The notes under the pieces: generated by a model | Seen by the model: the letters and a program-made list of their open reading frames with translations, nothing else | Told to the model about the DNA's origin: nothing | Database searches by the model: none | Assembly: GCA_950106755.1 (NCBI GenBank) | Contig: OX467083.1 | Span: 50,172,555 to 50,236,554 of the forward strand | DNA from: Climacium dendroides | Taxonomy: Eukaryota; Streptophyta; Bryopsida; Hypnales; Climaciaceae | Length of the DNA: 64,000 nt | Direction of reading: 5' to 3' | Shown: in pieces, positions 32,681 to 45,369 of the stretch | How positions within the stretch are numbered: position 1 is the stretch's first letter | How the letters are laid out: the number at the start of each line of letters is the position of its first letter | Program-made: the position numbers and the translations under genes

Positions 32681-34454
32681 TGTGAGTGGATTTCACTATG
32701 AAGCAAAATCCATCCACAAAATTGGGCCATGAGGAGTGTATGGATCTCTAACTACCTAGCCTTTCAAGCAATGGCCATTCATCCTCAATTTAGTATTAAC
32801 TTTAGTATGTGATTTTGCCCTAAAAATTACCATTAGGACACTCAATGTGACTCTAAGTAAGGTTCAAGTGAAAATTCTAGCACTCACTCTCCCATAGCAT
32901 CACATGCACCCATTCACTCCACATACACTTGGTTCATCACAAGTTTTATAGCAATGTGCAATTAAAATTGCAATTGTTTAACCACAATTGAGAAAGAAAA
33001 AACCCATCCAAACCTCCAATTGTTCCCCCTTCTAGAGGCAGCAGACCAGCCTTCACAAAAACAGACACCATTTCTTCACACTATCTCCAATTGGCTTGAG
33101 TTTTGACTTTTTGGAAAGCCAACTTGATCATCCTTGTCCTCCCCAAAATTCAGCTCCATCCCATTCTTCAATCGTCCGCAGTGGCTCGCCAAAGTCGGTG
33201 CTATCCATTCGCCGCAGCAGTAGACCTCTTCTCACAAAAACAATCACCATTTCTTCACACCATCTCCAATTGGCTTGAGTTTTGACTTTTTGGAAAGCTA
33301 ACTTGATCATCCTTGTCCTCCCCAAAATTCAGCTCCATCCCATTCTTCAATCGTCCAAAGTGTCTCGCCGAAGTCGGTGTTGTCCATTCGCCGCGACAGT
33401 AGACCTCTCCTCACAAAAACGGCCGCCATTTCTTCACACCATTTCCAATTGTCTTGAGTTTTGACTTTTTGGAAAGCTAACTTGATTCTCCTTGTCCTCC
33501 CCAAAATTCAGCTCCATCCTGTTCTTCAATCGTCCAAAGTGTCTCACCAAAGTCAGTGTTGTCCATTCGCCGCGGCAGTAGACCTCTCCTCACAAAAACA
33601 ACCGCCATTTCTTCAAATTGGCTTCAAATTGTATGAAAATTGTCTTCATGGAAAGTTAACTTGAATGCGCCCCTCCCCTACAATTTTCGGCCCCATCAAA
33701 GCTACTGTCCGGCCTTCGTAGCTCTTCAAAGATGGCAGTTTGGTGCAAGGCTCCGAAACCCTAACTCTCCTTCATGTTTTCTCTTCCAATTTCCCATCTA
33801 ACCTTACACCACTCCTCTTTTCACCCATTTTTCCTCCCAAGGTGAAAACTTACTCGACTAATTACCCTAAGATCCTCAATCAACCTCTTGCACTCATTGT
33901 TTTCTTCCCAAAAAGACATACCCACTCAACACACAAGAGAACCAAAAAACAAGCACACAAGAGAGAAGAGAGAGAGGAGAAAAGACTCCTAACCCTAAAC
34001 CAACTAACTAACTAACAGTCTAAATCACTTTCATCCAAGCTAATTTACTGAAATTTCATTAAATCATTACTAATTGCCTAAATTAAAGTTTCTACCACTA
34101 TGTTAGTTTTCTCATAGTAGTTTTAAGTTTGATAACTTATTTTGTGCTTTTCATATTTCTTCTTTTTTGTTGGTTTTTTTATTTATATTTAGGTCCATTT
34201 TCAACTTCTAATCCTTGTTTTCAATTCCTTTTTGTATTTTTCATCTTTTTAAATATTTTTGGGTTGAAATTTTGATATAGTTTCTTGTCCTATGTACCAA
34301 AAGTCTTTTAACTAATGGTTATAGTTTAATTTAGGATACTAACACTTTTGAATCTAAAACTCATATATATATTTTAATTATTTTCTATTATATTAAAAGT
34401 GAACCAATATGGTGGTTCACATAGAGAAAAAAATTAAAAAGTTGGGTTGCGACA
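32681..34454 (-). mobile_element. LTR of family D (gypsy-like, 1.8 kb) with leader to 31227
   Basis: The minus-strand start at 34454 is TGTCGCAACCCAACTTTTTA, very like the start of family A LTRs (TGTCGCAACCTAACTTTTTG). The 3' edge is taken as TCACA at 32681 before the primer-site candidate. It holds a 179-bp tandem array. The stretch 31227-32680 would be the untranslated leader and is interrupted by the CACTA; no gag or pol is found. It could be a solo or truncated element. Confidence 0.45.
33075..33625. repeat. Three tandem copies of a 179-bp unit
   Basis: Units with CTTGAGTTTTGACTTTTTGG recur at 179-base spacing (for example from about 33098, 33277 and 33456). Short antisense frames repeat with the same period and are by-products of the array, not genes. 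Confidence 0.9.
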
Positions 34455-37100
34455 ATAGTCGTATTTGGTTGACCATACATTAGAGTTGATTTTGACTTGG
34501 ATAGACATATTTTAGAATTGATAGAAAATCAATCAATAAAAAACAAATAGAAGAATAATTTGACTTTGGAGAACCTTTAGAGATTAGCTAAATTAAAGAA
34601 AGGTTAGAGGAGGCTTAGTTGTGTGAAATTTGACTTGCAAGTCATTTAGCAAAAGTCTTAGATGCTTTAATGGATTAGACTTTTTATTAAGTTGACTTTG
34701 AACCATTGAAAAGCCAAAGAAAAAATTAAAACATATTCAAAAATCCCAAATGAAGTTGAAGGAAGGAGAAAATTGAAGAAATTGGACAAAGAAGGAAGAG
34801 GTGAAACTTATGTTAATCCAAGATTTACCAAACACCAAAAATCAAGAAAAAAACCCACGGACAAAGCACATGATCACATGATGGAGTTGGAAGCGCCAAT
34901 TGAAGAAATCAAGACTACCAATGATGAGGTTAGTGCCTAATTGCAACCCCTAATTGAGTATTAGTTTCAATTTCAATTCTTAATTTCAATTAGTCATTAC
35001 CCATTAGGACCCGAACTAAGAATTAAAATCAGATCTTAAAATCATTAGATAAGTAGAATTAGGATTTAAAATTGCATAGAGGATTGTTGAAGCTTTCCAA
35101 AACTATATTATACTTTAAAATCTGATCAAAACTCCCAAAGTTATGGCTGGATGAAGTATAATTTAAATTTGAATGGAAATTAGAATTACCTTGAAAAACA
35201 AATCCAAAGGAAGTAAAAGGAAATTTTAATTAACTAGATAAGAGTTGAAGAGAAAATAATACTAATTAATCCAAAGACAAAAAAAATTAATAGAAGTGTT
35301 GGAAAACCCCCTTAGCCTTTGAAATTCATTTTAACCTAAAAACATTAAAGAATAGAAGAAGTTTTATTTTATCAAAAGTTAAAGTGAAGGAAAGAATTAA
35401 AAGTATTTCAAATTTGAAAGGTAAAAGAAATTCTAAGTAAATTTTGATGAATTGGACATTGGTCAAAGTTACTCAAGGAATTAATTTTGAAATAGTGGAA
35501 ATTTACTTTTGCCCAAAGATAAATTAAAATTCATAACTAAAGATATTTAAGAATTTTAAAAGTAAAATTTAGAAGTGAGGAAAAGTTAAAACATTCCAAC
35601 CTTAAAGATGAAAAGATTTGAAGGTAAATTTTGATGAACTGATCACCAGTCAAAATTTATTTATAATTAATTTTTACTCAAGAACCGGAGGTTATAGAAA
35701 ACTTTAACTTTTATTCAAACATGATTTAAAATTTCAAAGATAAAATTATTAATCTAAAGGTAGAATTAGAATCAAACACAAAGTTATCAAAAAATAGGAG
35801 AAAAATTAATTATTGCATAGAAGTATAATTTATTTTTTACAAGTTTCAATTAAAAAAGTTAACTAAAAGTAAAAGTAGAATCATTTATCCTTATTAAAAG
35901 TAGAATTATTTTATTCATAAGAAAATTTGAATAGAATTTATAAGATAGAGAAAAACCCATAAACATTAAAAATTCCAAAATCCCAAAATAAAAGATAATT
36001 AATTGTAGAGGATTCAATAAGGAATCTTTTAGAAGATATTTTGAGCCAATAAAGAATAGAATCTTTTAGTGAATATTTTTAGGATTCCATAGTAATTTCT
36101 ACTTCCAAAATTGAATTTAGAACGAAGAAGATATAATAGGTGAAGTTTTAATTTGAGAAAACAAATAAATAAATAATCTTGAATGAAGGTCAAGCGGAAT
36201 TGACCAAAATCCTTAGAAATTCAGAACTTAGAGAAAAGAATTAAGGTAGGAATTTACTTAAGAATTGCAAGTCATTTCGATAGGTAGAAGAGTAGAAAAC
36301 AACGGATGAAGTTTTGAGTCAAAAGGTTTGATTAAAATTTCATCCACAATTATCTTTTAGGAATGGCGGTAGAATTTCAAGATCTTTATCATTATGGGAA
36401 GCGCATAAAAATATCTATGGCTTAGCCTAGACACAATTTTCCTTTTCACAAAAACCCTTTTTGATAGTTAAAATCATTTGAAGTCATTAAACCTTCATTA
36501 TTCATTAAAAATTAAGAATTTATAATCAACGGTAGGATTAGTAAAAAACTCCATTGCTTGAAAGGCAGCTCATTTACTATAGCCAATCACCTATATAAAT
36601 TCTTAATTTAACTAAAACCTAATTGTGTATGTTTGGTCTTGAGGATGGAGATCGAAACACTCACACCAGTGTTTAACATGAGTTCAAAGCAATTTCTTTA
36701 TATGTCTACTATTGGTGTTCCCTAAAGAAAATTATAATATATAATTTGCATATATGATGAGTGTGCTACAACCAATGATAGTGTCACAAATATCTATGAT
36801 GTTCTAGAATACTACTATAAAGATAGGCATAGAAAGAACATGTCATTGCACTAATGCATAATCAATTCAACTCTCATTTGGGTCACTCCCTTGAGAATGT
36901 TGCATGGCATGGTGTTGATGATGCTTCGAGTCCTTGAAATTGTTGTGACCATAAATACCTTGGAGTCACACAACTATAGTGGGATCCATTCCAAACACAT
37001 GAAAATTATTGATATAGAAGTGCCTAGATGATTGTTCTCAACACCGTATCAAGTAGTAGGCCGGTATCTATGTGAAGTATAGTGTGGTTAAGTTCGGGAT
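34455..37100. other. AT-rich stretch with no gene seen
   Basis: Strongly A/T-biased DNA with many AATTAAAA and TAAAATTT runs and no long frame on either strand. It separates the LTR block from the arogenate dehydrogenase gene. I see no defined element termini in it. Confidence 0.6.
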
Positions 37101-37734
37101 GCCGAGTTCTTCCCGCGAACAGAGTGAGGGCAAGTTAGGGCTGCCGGGGAACCGATTCGCGAGCATTCAGTTCCTTCGTTCCTGAATGAAAATCGACGTC
37201 TGGGGCGATGCGGCTGGCGCGTCTGACTTGTAGATGAGTGGTACTGACTACTGGGTATGTTCGAGGGAAAGTATTCGCAAAGCCTGGTTCAAATTTTCCA
37301 TTTGGAGGAGCTTGGTAGCGTTGTGTGCATCCAGACGGAATCGCTGGCGGAGGAGGGGACGGAGGTTCATTCATTCATCGGTGATACGACAACGGAGCCA
37401 CACGAATCTTTTCTGGATTCGGATCATTCCGCCTGATGGAGCCAGTAAGTTAGTTAGTTAGTTAGTTTATGCCCTTGCAATTCATGCCCGCGGAATGCTG
37501 CCGCTTGGCATTCGGGGGGGATTATGGGGGGGGTTGGTGGTGGGGTCTGTGCGCCAAGTATTGTAGATTTTCTCGGGCAGCGGAGTCGAGTTGGTGACCT
37601 AACCTTCACTCTCGGTGAATGCAGCTCTATACGTCGCTTAACGAATTTCTGAGCCTCGGAAACCGAATTTCATGATTTTCGATTGAGATTTTGGGTTTTC
37701 GTGGAAGTGCGGTGTGAGCGTTGCCATTCAAGTC
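37100..37734 (+). promoter_or_regulatory. Upstream region of the arogenate dehydrogenase gene
   Basis: Base composition changes sharply from AT-rich to GC-balanced near 37100, and the stretch to the ATG likely holds promoter and 5' UTR. It includes an (AGTT)n run near 37444-37467. No clear TATA box is seen. Confidence 0.3.
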
Positions 37735-40700
37735 ATGGAAGCCCTAACGCCGACGCCGGTGGCGATGATGTCGTTCCAGTCACAAACGCAGAATGTGGTT
37801 GCGAGTTGGGGACTACCATTGTGGAGGCAGAATGCGATGATTTCCGTTGCAATGGGTTCGCGGGGAGATTTTCGGCAACATCTGAACCCGGTCCTTGTCT
37901 CCAGGACTTTTAGGGTTGGAGGGCGCCGGCAGCAGCGCAGTGCCGTGAATGTCAGTGCCATAGATGCCGCGCAGCCATTTGACTACGAGTCGAAGAGGTC
38001 GCAGGAGCTGGAGAAGAGCAGCAAGCTCAAAATTGGAATCGTGGGGTTCGGCAACTTTGGCCAGTTCCTGGCGGAGAGGATAGTCAAGCAAGGGCACAGG
38101 GTTTTGGCGCATTCCAGACGAGACTATAGCGAGAAAGCGCGTGAATTAGGTGTGGCATTTTTCAGGTCGGTTTGGATTGCTTTGTTTCCGGTTGTTTGGG
38201 CCTGGGTCTGAATGCTAAATCTTTGTATGACAGCAATGTTAAACTCAAATCCCTAGTACCGTCGCTTCACGGCGCTCATTGTTTCGTGCTAAGGTATATT
38301 GCTTCCGAAGTCTTACTGAGTTGATATGGGTGAGCTCGAATCAGTAAACTCTTAATTTACTTGTATGAACTTACCATTGAGTTTCCTGTTGCATTCTCTA
38401 ATTTGAACTCCCCTATTTTTGAGAAGCAAATGTTTAGATCGTGATTTTGAACTCCGTCACCCAAGCTTTTGTTTTCACGTGGCTCCTCGGAAGCTTGTGA
38501 CATTTATCTTGAATTGAAAGGAACTTGTCAAATTCGTCATGCTAATTTATGCAATCGAAAAGTGCGAGCCTAGAAGGTTGTCGAGGTGACGGGTGATAGT
38601 GATGAGTTTCACTGTTGGAACCTTTCAATCCGCAATTCATAGGAGAGGAGATGGTTTTGTTCCTTTGTTGTCATTATATTACTATCAATGACGGTTTATG
38701 CTGGCTTTGACTTGTCAGGGATGCGGATGATTTTTGTGAGGAGCATCCTGAGGTGGTTCTTCTGTGCACCTCCATTTTATCAACTGAGTCTGTGTTACGA
38801 AGTCTTCCCTTGCAACGGCTTAAGCGGAACACTCTATTTGTCGATGTTCTCTCTGTGAAGGAATTTCCAAAGAACCTCTTCCTTCAGGTATCAAGGACGG
38901 TCTTAGTTAAATTATAGTGAAAATTGAGATTGCTCCTTGCTTGATCTTTGCGGGCATTCTTTTTACTACATAGAGTTAAAGTTGATGTGATTCTGAAAAA
39001 TTCTAATCCTTTGGAACATTGGTGATTGGATACCTGATTTATTCTTAATTGTCCGATGATAATTACAGGCGTTGCCTCACGAATTTGATGTACTCTGCAC
39101 TCATCCTATGTTTGGCCCCGAGAGTGGTGAGGGCAGTTGGGCTGGATTGCCTTTTGTGTATGACAAAGTTCGCATCAGAAATGGGCGGCGGTCAAGATCT
39201 GCTGACAATTTCCTGGACATCTTCGCAACTGAGGTAAAATCTTCACAGACACGCGTTAGAGACTTCCCGTCTCCAGGTTATAAGTTGTATACAGCACTCT
39301 GATTATTAGCAAAAATAAAGCAGGTATTTCTCTCATGTCTGTGAAGCTATTCGGTTATCATGAAAAGCGGCCTCACTGTTTAGTTAGGCAGATGATTTTG
39401 ATGGGATACACTGCTTTTTAGTCTTAAGAAGGAAAATTATGAACAAACACAGTCAACAGTGCACTTCTGCATATTAACTGAATTTTTACAGGCGTTTTAG
39501 TTTATTTGATTAGTTGATGTAAGCATCTATCAGTACTTTTGGCTGACCCTTGGATGGGAATTTTGATCTCAGGGTTGTCGCATGGTGGAGATGACATGCG
39601 CAGAGCATGATCGATATGCAGCAGGTAGCCAATTCATCACTCACACTGTTGGCAGGTTAGTTTTCTCATTCCCACCTGAAGGGATAAATCTAGGATGTTA
39701 GTCACTGACAGAGGATGATCCATTTTGGTATCGTGTTTGCATGGTTGCGTATTTTCGGTTGTTGCTATCATGTGAATTGCTCTTATTGTTCAGAGAGAAA
39801 TATCCTAGTAGTTTCTTCCAAACAATAAATTGCGACGCAAGGGCCAAAGCAGGTGCATGTTATATGCAGGGTGCTAGGAAAGCTTGGGTTGGAATGTACG
39901 CCAATCAACACCAAGGGTTACGAGACACTTCTAGGACTTGTAAGGCATCACATCACATCTTTGAATTTATTCTACTGAAGGAAGAGGCCCCTGTTTGAGT
40001 CAATATGGAAGAGCTTAATCAGTATCATCCATATGTTTATTGGAAGGATGTTTTGGGCCGATAAAACTATTATATGAAAAAAACTTTTTTTTGTTGAAAG
40101 CATCTTTGACTAGGATACTGGTTTATGGTTAGTCTCAAACGCGAACCTGCAGCTGAAAAAATCGAATCGTGAGCAGGTTGAGAACACATCAGGTGACAGC
40201 TTCGAGCTCTACTATGGGCTGTTCATGTACAACCCGAATGCCACTGAGGAGGTAAGAGAAATGATAATTTTCCCGCGTTCAGTATTCTCTCAAATGTTAC
40301 TGCATTCGTAATGTCCCTTTTCAAATATCATTCTATTCTGGAAGCCACGGATACATGAGCAGATTTTCTATTAAAGGTTGCCGTGCTCGGCTTCCAATGT
40401 AGTGCTGAAGGGCGATTTACACTCAGTGACAGTTGTTGGTGAACCTAGTAAATTTTACCTAATAATGGAAAACAGGGGGACGTTTTTAAGCCAAATTTGG
40501 CATCACTTCACCCCATAACCAGTGAGTGTAAAAGTTGAGTTTTGTTAATTGTATATAAACGGGGTCCTTCAGGAGTTGTATTTTGAGGTTTTGGCTCTTG
40601 TTTAATGTTCGTTTAGACATTCCACTCCGTAGTTATGCAGCAGTTTTAATATCTTAGATCTGCTAATCTGCTTCATACTATTTTTTGTATAGTCCCAGAA

Positions 40701-41112
40701 GATGGTTCCAAATAGTTACAGAATTGATCGAAATCCTCAACAATGGATTTGTAAGTAGGTCATCACATAAATTTGAGGCAACCAGTGTGGAGTTTTATGT
40801 AACACGGCTTTACTTGCTTTGCAGCTGGAGCGGCTGGAGCGTGCGTTTGACTCCATAAAGAGACAGCTATTTGGGCAACTTCATGATGTTTTAAGGAAGC
40901 AGCTATTCGGTGGAGTGGACGGGGCAGGCGAGGGCTCTTCGAACTCATCACTGACGAACGGAAACTCATCACAGATTGGAACAGTTGCAAATGGTGAGTC
41001 CGAAGTCATCAGCAATACCAACACTGCTCCCCCCGTATTTGAGGCAGTCTTGAAGAAGACCATTAAATTGGACAAAGACCCTGATTCAATCTCACAGAGC
41101 CTGAATCAGTAA
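37735..41112 (+). CDS. Arogenate dehydrogenase, plastid-targeted (TyrA type), seven exons
   Basis: It makes tyrosine from arogenate with NADP, the last step of the plastid tyrosine pathway. Exons 37735-38165, 38719-38887, 39069-39233, 39573-39655, 39870-39939, 40177-40251 and 40825-41112 all have GT-AG borders and join to 426 codons plus stop. Residues 1 to about 85 are Ser/Arg-rich and lack family similarity, fitting a chloroplast transit peptide. Then come the Rossmann glycine motif (KIGIVGFGNFGQFLAERI), VVLLCTSILSTESVLRSLPL, FVDVLSVKEFP, LCTHPMFGPESG with the catalytic-region His, FVYDKVRI, YAAGSQFITHTVGR, INTKGYETLLGL and FELYYGLFMYNPNA. The C-terminus adds a Ser/Asn-rich tail of about 70 residues. 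I chose the ATG at 37735 as the first in-frame ATG. No stop, frameshift or broken splice site is seen, so it looks functional. Confidence 0.92.
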
Positions 41113-41720
41113 GGTTCTTAAATCCAGAACTTGCGAGGGATTGTATCATAGAGCAATTGAGAGACGTATGTTCGTGTATTTTCTCCACAGCATTTCTTTT
41201 TGATCGACTTTTCACTTATTCGCTGCAATCTGCAGGAAAAGCTCCCAACATTCAGGTGGATATTGAAGTCATTGAAGTTATATAAGAACTTTGAATGAAT
41301 GCCTTTCTGTTATTTTTAATGGATGAGACGAATGACTTTCAGTTGGCATTTTGCGTGCAATTGATGTAAAAACTGACTAATTCGGGTGAATTTAGTTGGA
41401 TCATGAAGTGAGGTACAGTAACGTAACCGACCCCTTTCCGATCACTTAAGCAATTTAGTATATCTGCAGTATGGGTATGGTCAGGGGAAAAATTTCCCAG
41501 TTACAGAAATCTTAAAAACAAAATTATCATAAATTTTTTTACTAAAGATTTTGTTGAACCTATTCTTGTTATATATGTCATTGTATTTTCAAACATAGGT
41601 TGATTTCAAAATTGACAATGTATTTAGTTGTGGCTTCTAATGTACATCTTTTGATCATTGTATGCTTTCAATGTATACCTCCCAGACATTTGTAGTGCTT
41701 GTGCTTTTAGCTATCGGTAT

Positions 41721-41832
41721 GAATTGTCACCTAAACTATAGCTGATCGGAAACATGATACTCTAACTAGCAAAAACGAATTGTCACCTAAACTATAGTTG
41801 ATCGGAAACATGATACTCTAACTAGCAAAAAC
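41721..41832. repeat. 56-bp tandem duplication downstream of the gene
   Basis: Two near-identical 56-base units beginning GAATTGTCACCTAAACTATA at 41721 and 41777 differ at about one base. They are probably a recent slippage or unequal-exchange product. Confidence 0.9.
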
Positions 41833-44767
41833 GGTTGATTGGTTGGAAAGTTACCTTAGTCACTTGTGTTCAATACATTGATTTTTCAAAATAGATTCAA
41901 AAGGAGATATGAGTCAAATTTTTGTTTGGTGGTCAATTTTTTATTTTAAAAATTTGAAATGGGAATTCTTCAAGACCAATCATATTTTGGAATTCTCATT
42001 TTATAAATAATCTAAGATTAGAAATTTGTCTTCATATCAATATTTGTATTTGTACATACATAAACCATGTTTATACTATTGAAGGGTGAATTTTTCTTCC
42101 CTTTTTTTTTCTCCTTAATTTCAAGATCAATGTATTCTACTATTTTTTGGGTCACATAGTAGTGTTTTTTTGCATGCACTAAAAGATGCAAACCATTTTT
42201 GATCACTTAAGTAGTTACATGTATTTGTAGGGTGGATTTCTTTAGTGGGGAAAAGAATTTCCCATTGTGTATTGATGCAATTTGGTAGAGTGCACATGTC
42301 AATTTAAGATAAAATTTAGTTGCTAAAGATAGCATCACTTCTAGTCATCCTCTTGTTGGTCATCTAATATTCATAAGTCTTGGTACATGTTCTCTTAGTG
42401 TTACATTGCTACTTTTTAATTTGAGTTGCTTTTAGGTGACCACACTTTAAATGGAAAATGAACTAGCAAAATACTTTTGAATGGTTAGTAGTATAGGGTG
42501 ATGGGGAAAGTGGAGTTGTTGATGATTTATAGTATGGTAGAACCACCCATAGTCAACCACATAAATGATTTCACACATGTAGAGTAGTAGAAGTCAATGT
42601 AAATTTATTGCCCTATAGAAAGATAGAAATGAAGGGCATTGTCATCAATTTTTTTGTGATTTTTTTCCTTCAATTCAAATTACTACGAATTTTGGAAGTC
42701 AAAAGTTGGCCTCTACCAATATCCAATATATAGAGTCTTCAAATTCCAAAACTATTTTACCATTGACCACTATTTCCTACTTTCTTGCTCACTACATTAG
42801 GACATGTGTCATGAGCTTATAGTGCCAACCTTACAAAAGAGAAAAAACCACACCCCGAAACTCTGGTTGGAAAAGCTGCACCTGGTTGGTAATGGGTGGT
42901 TGCACCAGAAGGAATGGGTTCATTTCATATCATGCAGGACTCATATACATCTATCATGATTTTCTCATTACTGCTATCTAGGATTTTGTTCTATTGGAAA
43001 TCTCACTGGATTTGGTGACACAGGGCACGCGCCATATAGACCGGTGTGATTTTCCCATAATTTGGCCAAGGACCTTCGAAGCTGCCAAGTAAAGCCCCTT
43101 GGAGGCTTGTGCATCCATCAGAAGCTGTTGCAGCACTCGTAAGTTATTCATACTCCCAATTTCTCATCTTGCTCAATTACTACCAATTTCTCATGCTGAG
43201 TCGGTCTCTTTGTCGGGCACGGCTGATACTTTGCTTACGAAAGATATGAACAGCAGACTGTGCCTTGAATTTTTACACAGATACATCTTACCACCTGGTT
43301 CGCCCCTTTCACTCACGATTTCCTTCTTGATTGCCGAAGTGTCTAGTTTTGAAGCATTTGATTTCTGAAGTAGGTCAAGTTCGTAGCAGAAATTGACATC
43401 GCTGTCACAATTAGCGACGACAAATGGATCACTTTCTCAAGTTCATGCATTTTCTCCAATGAACACGAAGTACAACATTCCTTTCAATATCATTCTTGAT
43501 TTGCGTGCATGAATTGGAGCTCCGTATGCAGTACTGTAGAGATCACCAAATCAGACGGGGATCACCTTCTAGATGGTACACCTCTGGTCTCAAACGCAGA
43601 CTCAGTAGATTCGGCAGCACCAATGTAACCATCGCCTTCACCAGCTTGTAGCGTACAATCCTGAGTTCCAAACACATAGTAACGTTTTAGGAAAAATTTA
43701 ATGAAAAGGGTTCGGCAGCACTCAGCTTCACTGAGGCGCAACTCCTCTGTCCTTGCATCACAAATTGTGCAGTACTTTGAAGGCAGAGGAACTTACCATG
43801 CCAATTCTACTTTCTGAGTTAATCCTTTTGAAACTATGAGAAAAGACTCTAGCAATCTAGGGTATCTTGTCAGACTGGGGATATTAGAGAGAAGATGGCC
43901 ATCAGTCCTTTATGTGCATGGTAAAGCCACCCATAACCATCCGAATAAGCAACATGTGGAGTGCAGTAATGAAAGAAATATTTGCACAGGTGCAGAGATA
44001 GAAATGAGGGGGATTGCCAAAATTTGGTAATTTTATCACTTGAACTGAAATTATTAAGAATTTTGGAAGGTAAAAGTTGGTTTGGACCTATGTCCAATGT
44101 GTAGACTATTCTAAAACCGCTCATTTAACCCTTAAACGTGGGGTTGGTGACCATGGAAATCAACCCTTTTGGAACTATGTGACATCATCTAGTTTGAAAA
44201 AAACAAAAATATTCATTGGGAGTCAAACTACTATAGAAGATTTCTTTCCACCCCTAATTCCAAGGATGAATAGTTGCATTTATGTCCTACACAAGAGAAT
44301 TCCTTGTCATTCATTGGACGTCAAATGTCTACGTCAATGTTCAAGGATTAAGAGACTATTGCCTATTCACTTTGGCACTCCAAACCAAGTAGATGAGTCA
44401 TGAAAAAAATGGAGGAATTGATGGGTGAAAATCAAGAACTTATGTTTGAAAACTAGTCCCAGACTCTCTTGAATTTCAGCCCCTATTGATCGCTGATGGG
44501 GCTGTGGTTGGTGATGGGTGGTTCTACTGCATAAGTTCCAGTATCAACTTGCCCCCTAATTTCTGGTTGTGAAAACCCTCCAAATTACTTAAAAAAATCG
44601 CACACTAAGAAATGTCAACTCCTAAGGGAATATCCCTATGCAGGGACACAAGAGACACGTTATGAGATGGTAGAAAGCTTATAAATTGTAGCTCCAACCC
44701 AAGGGTAATGCTACAATTACGTTGCCTGCTGCTCCGGGGTCAAATGTGTCCTGCTATGGTGCATGCC

Positions 44768-45003
44768 GGCCAGGGAGGACTGACCCCTCTATTGCCCCAA
44801 CCAGGGGTAAATGTAAAAATTGCCCCCTATTTGGGACCATGTAAAATTCGTTTCTCTACACCTCCCTAGACTAATTTGGGGTCTCTGATTGCAAATATGA
44901 ATTCAAAATTTGCAAATTTTTTCATGGATGGCAAATAAGAAGATTCCAGTGTTTTATCCAGGGGTAGAAAACGGGGCAATAGAGGGGTCAGTCCTCCCTG
45001 GCC
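44768..45003. repeat. Perfect 31-bp inverted repeat, 236-bp unit
   Basis: The arm 44768-44798, starting GGCCAGGGAGGACTGACC, is exactly reverse-complemented at 44973-45003. The 174-base interior has no gene. Arms this perfect in otherwise old sequence suggest a recent or maintained foldback or MITE-type unit. Confidence 0.75.
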
Positions 45004-45369
45004 ATTTCCGACCACTCACTGAAGCAATTTAGCTTATCTGCGGCATGGGGAAGGTTGAGGAAAAAGGAAGAAAACATTCTGAAGGCTTTCAATAATTTCA
45101 ATATTTCAGAAGGCTTTCACAATTTTTTACATTTTTTTCCTTGAAAATAAAATTACTATGAATTTTTTTCATGAAGATTCTATTTGTCCTACTCTCGATA
45201 TGTAGGCAAACCTATTTCCAGTCATAGAGTAATTCCAAAATTGGTGTAAGTGATTATTATGGCTTTCAATGTACATATTGTGATCATTGTATAATTTTAA
45301 TACTAAACTATTCATAGCAATTTGAACTTTGGGCCAATAATCTTGGTTTAATGATTTTCTAATTATATA

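Larger units (their letters stand above)
41400..45340. repeat. Old, diverged dispersed repeats downstream of the gene
   Basis: Related stretches recur: CACTTAAGCAATTTAG at about 41445 with CACTGAAGCAATTTAG at about 45015, and the region 42540-42770 resembles 43910-44110 (a CCACCCATA motif, then GAATTTTGGAAG and AAAAGTTGG). No open frame over 110 codons or family motif is seen. They may be remnants of one old non-coding transposon family. Confidence 0.4.

Noticed and set aside
33096..33664. Series of about 60-codon frames in both directions
   Set aside because: They repeat every 179 bases and are artefacts of the tandem array.
16292..34454. One host LTR from 16292 to 34454 interrupted by the CACTA
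   Set aside because: Both outer termini look alike (TGTCG...CGACA), but the 5-bp flanks GATGA and ATAGT differ, the CACTA flanks differ, and a primer-site candidate inside the right part suggests a separate family.
43099..43368. 89-codon frame downstream of the host gene
   Set aside because: No motif, no splice context and no paralogue in the window; probably chance.
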